A stretch of 64,000 nucleotides of DNA, taken from the NCBI RefSeq assembly GCF_002208115.1, contig NZ_CP020946.1, positions 2,480,001-2,544,000 on the forward strand, given 5' to 3'. The stretch comes from Bdellovibrio bacteriovorus. Its GTDB lineage: Bacteria; Bdellovibrionota; Bdellovibrionia; Bdellovibrionales; Bdellovibrionaceae. The notes below the pieces were generated by a model. It did not search any database, was not told where the DNA came from, and was given only the letters and a program-made list of their open reading frames with translations. The position numbers and the translations under genes are program-made. This document shows, one piece after another, positions 61,567 through 64,000 of this stretch (within the stretch, counting starts at the first letter, position 1; every line of letters starts with the position of its first letter).

Positions 61567-63585
61567 CTATTTTTTGGCAGTTCCCAGCTTACTATCCAGT
61601 TTCGACAGGAAACTTGCAACTAAATCCTCACGTTCCTGCCCGACCACAGGTCGAGCGCCCAGAGGGAATTCAGTGTAAAGCTCTTTAGGAAGCTCCAGCA
61701 GGAATCTGGAAGGTGCCACCGGGCGAACCGCGCCGTTCTTCTTGCGCTGCTGACAGCGTGACATCACCAGACGCTTTTTCGCGCGCGTGACACCCACATA
61801 GAACAAACGACGTTCTTCATCGATGTCAGACCCCAGATTCTTGTGCGGCAACAGATCCTCTTCAAGGCCCGCTAAAATCACCACCGGGAACTCAAGGCCC
61901 TTGGAGGCATGCAAGGTCATCAGTTGAACTTTGTTTTCCAGTTCTTCTTCGGACAGATCGTCACGCAAAAGCATGCAATCCACAAAGGACTTGATGCTTT
62001 CCACGTCATAAGAGCGACGCCCCAGGAATGAATCCAGGATGCGTCCCAAAATTTCAACGACCATCCATTTTTTCTCGGCACTGGTTGGATCCGCTGCGGT
62101 TCCGTAAACGTATTCGCGGTATCCGATGTCCTGGAAGATCTGAACCATCTTCGCCCCCGGTGAAGACCCCACCTGGAAATCGAGGATGTTTTTCGGAAGG
62201 TTTTCAACGAACATCATCAAATCATCAATGGCGGCGCCGGCCTTGTCCTGCACACCTGCCTCTTGCCAGAATCGGCAGGCGTCGACGAAGTTGATGCGTT
62301 TTTTAAGAGCGAACTCACTCAGTTTTTCGATGGACGTGTCACCAATCCCACGTGAAGGCACATTGATGATACGACGAAGGGACACTTCATTCGGAGCCAA
62401 TGCCTGCTTCAGGTAAGCCATCAGATCCTTGATCTCGCGACGGTCAAAGATCGAAGTGCCACCCGAGATATGATAAGGCACATTCGCACGACGCAAAGAG
62501 GACTCAATCAAGCCGCCTTGTGTGTTGGAACGATAAAGCACGGCCATGTCCTTGTAGGTATAGCCCTGTCTTTGGAAATTCAGGATTTCACTGACGACGA
62601 ATTCACATTCGTCCTCTTCACGATCCAGAATGAACAATTCCGGCAATTGGCCGGTGTCTTCCGCGACCTGCGGGCGCAGGATCTTGCCGTGACGGTTTTT
62701 ATTCTTGGAAATCGCCGCATTCGCCACCGCCAGAATTTCTGCGGAAGAACGATAATTGCGTTCAAGCTTGATCACTTCACAAGGTGTGAATTCCTGCGGG
62801 AAGTTTAAGATGTTCTTCACTTCCGCCCCACGCCAGCCATAGATCGACTGGTCATCGTCACCCACCACCGCGATGTTGTTGTGGCTTTGCACGATCTGCG
62901 CAATCAGATCCATCTGCAAACGGTTGGTGTCCTGGAACTCATCGACCATCACTTGCGTGAACATGCCCTGCACTTTTTCCAGGATTTCAGGATTTTCTTT
63001 AAACAACGTGATGGGTTTGATCAAAAGGCCTTCAAAGTCCACCACCCCCAGATGCTCCAGGCGTTTGGTGAATTTCGGTGTCAGGACTTCGACCATCTCG
63101 TGATATTCGTCAAAGCCTTCCGTCTGCGGAGCCATGCCCGTGCGACGGTCATTGATCATGTTCAGGATCTTGTCGGCATCGAACTTGTCTTTGCCCGAGT
63201 TTTTGATGTCTTTGATCAGGTCTTTGACGATGGCATTGCAGTCACTTTGATCGACAATGCCGAAATACGGGGAAAGACCCGCATGTTTGTGGAACCGGCG
63301 CAAAATCTGCAGTCCGAACGAGTGGAAGGTCCCTGCCCACATTCCCGTTCCAGAGCTTCCCAGCTTTGCGCCCACGCGATGTTTCAACTCGCGCGCGGCT
63401 TTGTTGGTGAAAGTAAGCACGCAGATTTCCTGAGCCTGTGCCACACGCTCTGAAATCAGTCGTCCTGTTCTGGAAACCAGAACCGTTGTCTTGCCTGAAC
63501 CGGCACCCGCCAAAATCAACAAAGGCCCGAAGTTGTGCTTCACGGCCTTTTGTTGCTCGGGGTTGAGCCCCTTAAACCAATCCAT
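61567..63585 (-). CDS. UvrD/Rep-type DNA helicase
   Basis: The protein (672 residues) has all SF1A motifs: GLNPEQQKAV (Q), AGAGSGKTT (27-35), TFTNKAARELKHR, VDEFQDTNRLQ, GDDDQSIYGWRGA, NYRSS, TLHASKGLEFPVVI and YVGVTRAKKRL. Its C-terminus is short and it lacks the long UvrD C-terminal tail, so it may be closer to Rep. It unwinds DNA in repair or replication restart. Separated by 22 bases from the zinc-ribbon gene upstream. Confidence 0.95.
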   Translation of the reverse strand: MDWFKGLNPEQQKAVKHNFGPLLILAGAGSGKTTVLVSRTGRLISERVAQAQEICVLTFTNKAARELKHRVGAKLGSSGTGMWAGTFHSFGLQILRRFHKHAGLSPYFGIVDQSDCNAIVKDLIKDIKNSGKDKFDADKILNMINDRRTGMAPQTEGFDEYHEMVEVLTPKFTKRLEHLGVVDFEGLLIKPITLFKENPEILEKVQGMFTQVMVDEFQDTNRLQMDLIAQIVQSHNNIAVVGDDDQSIYGWRGAEVKNILNFPQEFTPCEVIKLERNYRSSAEILAVANAAISKNKNRHGKILRPQVAEDTGQLPELFILDREEDECEFVVSEILNFQRQGYTYKDMAVLYRSNTQGGLIESSLRRANVPYHISGGTSIFDRREIKDLMAYLKQALAPNEVSLRRIINVPSRGIGDTSIEKLSEFALKKRINFVDACRFWQEAGVQDKAGAAIDDLMMFVENLPKNILDFQVGSSPGAKMVQIFQDIGYREYVYGTAADPTSAEKKWMVVEILGRILDSFLGRRSYDVESIKSFVDCMLLRDDLSEEELENKVQLMTLHASKGLEFPVVILAGLEEDLLPHKNLGSDIDEERRLFYVGVTRAKKRLVMSRCQQRKKNGAVRPVAPSRFLLELPKELYTEFPLGARPVVGQEREDLVASFLSKLDSKLGTAKK

Positions 63586-63607
63586 TATTTTTCGATTCTA
63601 TAAAAAA

Positions 63608-64000
63608 TTACTGACGGTTGTGGATCAAAGTACGAACTTCGTCTTCGAACACAACTTCAATTTTATCGGTCAAAGCGTCTTTGATGAAGCCCAGGCCGAA
63701 CTTAGGGTGTTGCAGCTTGGTGTTCTTTTCGAACTTGCCCTTCATGTTGTAAGTCGCAGTTGCTGCCGAATCGTTGGCCATCAGCATGTCGTATTCATTG
63801 CGGTGGCTGGATTTGCGGGAGTTCATCGTCTGCTCACGTTTTTTCGCCGCAGCACCCGTCAAAGGCTTGCCGGTTTTAGTTTGAGCTTTAGGAAGAGAAT
63901 ATGTCTTCTGAGAACCGCAGATCTCGCATTTGATCTTTGCGGAAGTCGCCGAAGTGTGCGCCAGAACTACATGGTATCTGTCAGCATCACATTTTTTACA
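63608..64000 (-). CDS. Zinc-ribbon protein (5' end outside window)
   Basis: The frame enters at the right edge and ends at 63608. The visible part starts CKKC and, about 25 residues later, CEIC, which together form a likely zinc ribbon. A basic linker with KTGKPLTGAAAKKREQ follows, then a C-terminal domain (KFEKNTKLQHPKFGLGFIKDALTDKIEVVFEDEVRTLIHNRQ) that resembles the CarD/DUF3553-type beta fold found beside UvrD-type helicases. The start lies beyond 64000. It is upstream of the helicase gene by 22 bases, so they may be cotranscribed. Confidence 0.7.
   Translation of the reverse strand, partial: CKKCDADRYHVVLAHTSATSAKIKCEICGSQKTYSLPKAQTKTGKPLTGAAAKKREQTMNSRKSSHRNEYDMLMANDSAATATYNMKGKFEKNTKLQHPKFGLGFIKDALTDKIEVVFEDEVRTLIHNRQ

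Overview
The window looks like a chromosomal segment of a Bdellovibrio-type predatory bacterium (Bdellovibrionota). This is an inference from the mixture of genes: many small exported proteins of unknown function, exported hydrolases, a lysine/alanine-rich SWIB protein, an orphan ParA, several exported solute-binding proteins, an Aer-like sensor and intermediate GC. It is not proven by any rRNA or marker in the window. About sixty genes lie on both strands, mostly single genes or short operons. Layout: 1-5.7 kb holds a PA2778/PA2779-type pair (one partial), a beta-propeller-like exported protein, an unusual exported fusion of two periplasmic-binding domains, and a shortened NTF2-like gene. 5.7-13.8 kb is core metabolism and translation (Xaa-Pro aminopeptidase, glnS, DEAD-box helicase, P1-family peptidase) plus exported proteins. 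14-19 kb has an SRPBCC protein, a frameshifted SF1 helicase of lower GC, an NTF2-like gene overlapping an exported msrB, an MFS exporter and a DUF4288 protein. 19.4-30.3 kb is rich in exported proteins: a BspA-repeat lipoprotein, a trypsin-like lipoprotein, a YcbB-like L,D-transpeptidase, and a solute-binding pseudogene broken by an 8-bp tandem duplication. 30.4-37.4 kb is a roughly 7-kb integrative element lodged in the 3' end of a tRNA-Asp gene. It carries an HTH excisionase-like gene and a large serine recombinase whose last codons run antisense into the tRNA. It also has a Rep_trans-like replication initiator, a HEPN-like gene, an exported protein and a leftward operon that encodes an XRE repressor, a SecB-like chaperone, a zinc-ribbon protein and an HExxH peptidase-like protein. 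An identical CTTCCTATAGGAAG palindrome sits in the repressor promoter region and in front of the excisionase/recombinase genes, which suggests one control circuit. This operon is the best candidate for an undescribed system. 37.5-64 kb returns to chromosomal genes. They include an exported HMA protein, a response regulator, orn, a HEAT-repeat protein, a thioredoxin/TPR protein, a chemotaxis receptor, ahcY, map, a SWIB/histone-like protein, a J-domain protein and a histidine kinase. After these come a 1120-residue fibre-like exported protein, a DUF4010 membrane protein, ettA, a ParA-BolA gene cluster, an RluA-type pseudouridine synthase, an Aer-PAS protein, a UvrD-type helicase and a partial zinc-ribbon protein. 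Two long, structured non-coding stretches (44.56-45.0 and 47.28-47.74 kb) carry long inverted repeats and terminators. No rRNA, CRISPR array or insertion-sequence transposase was seen.
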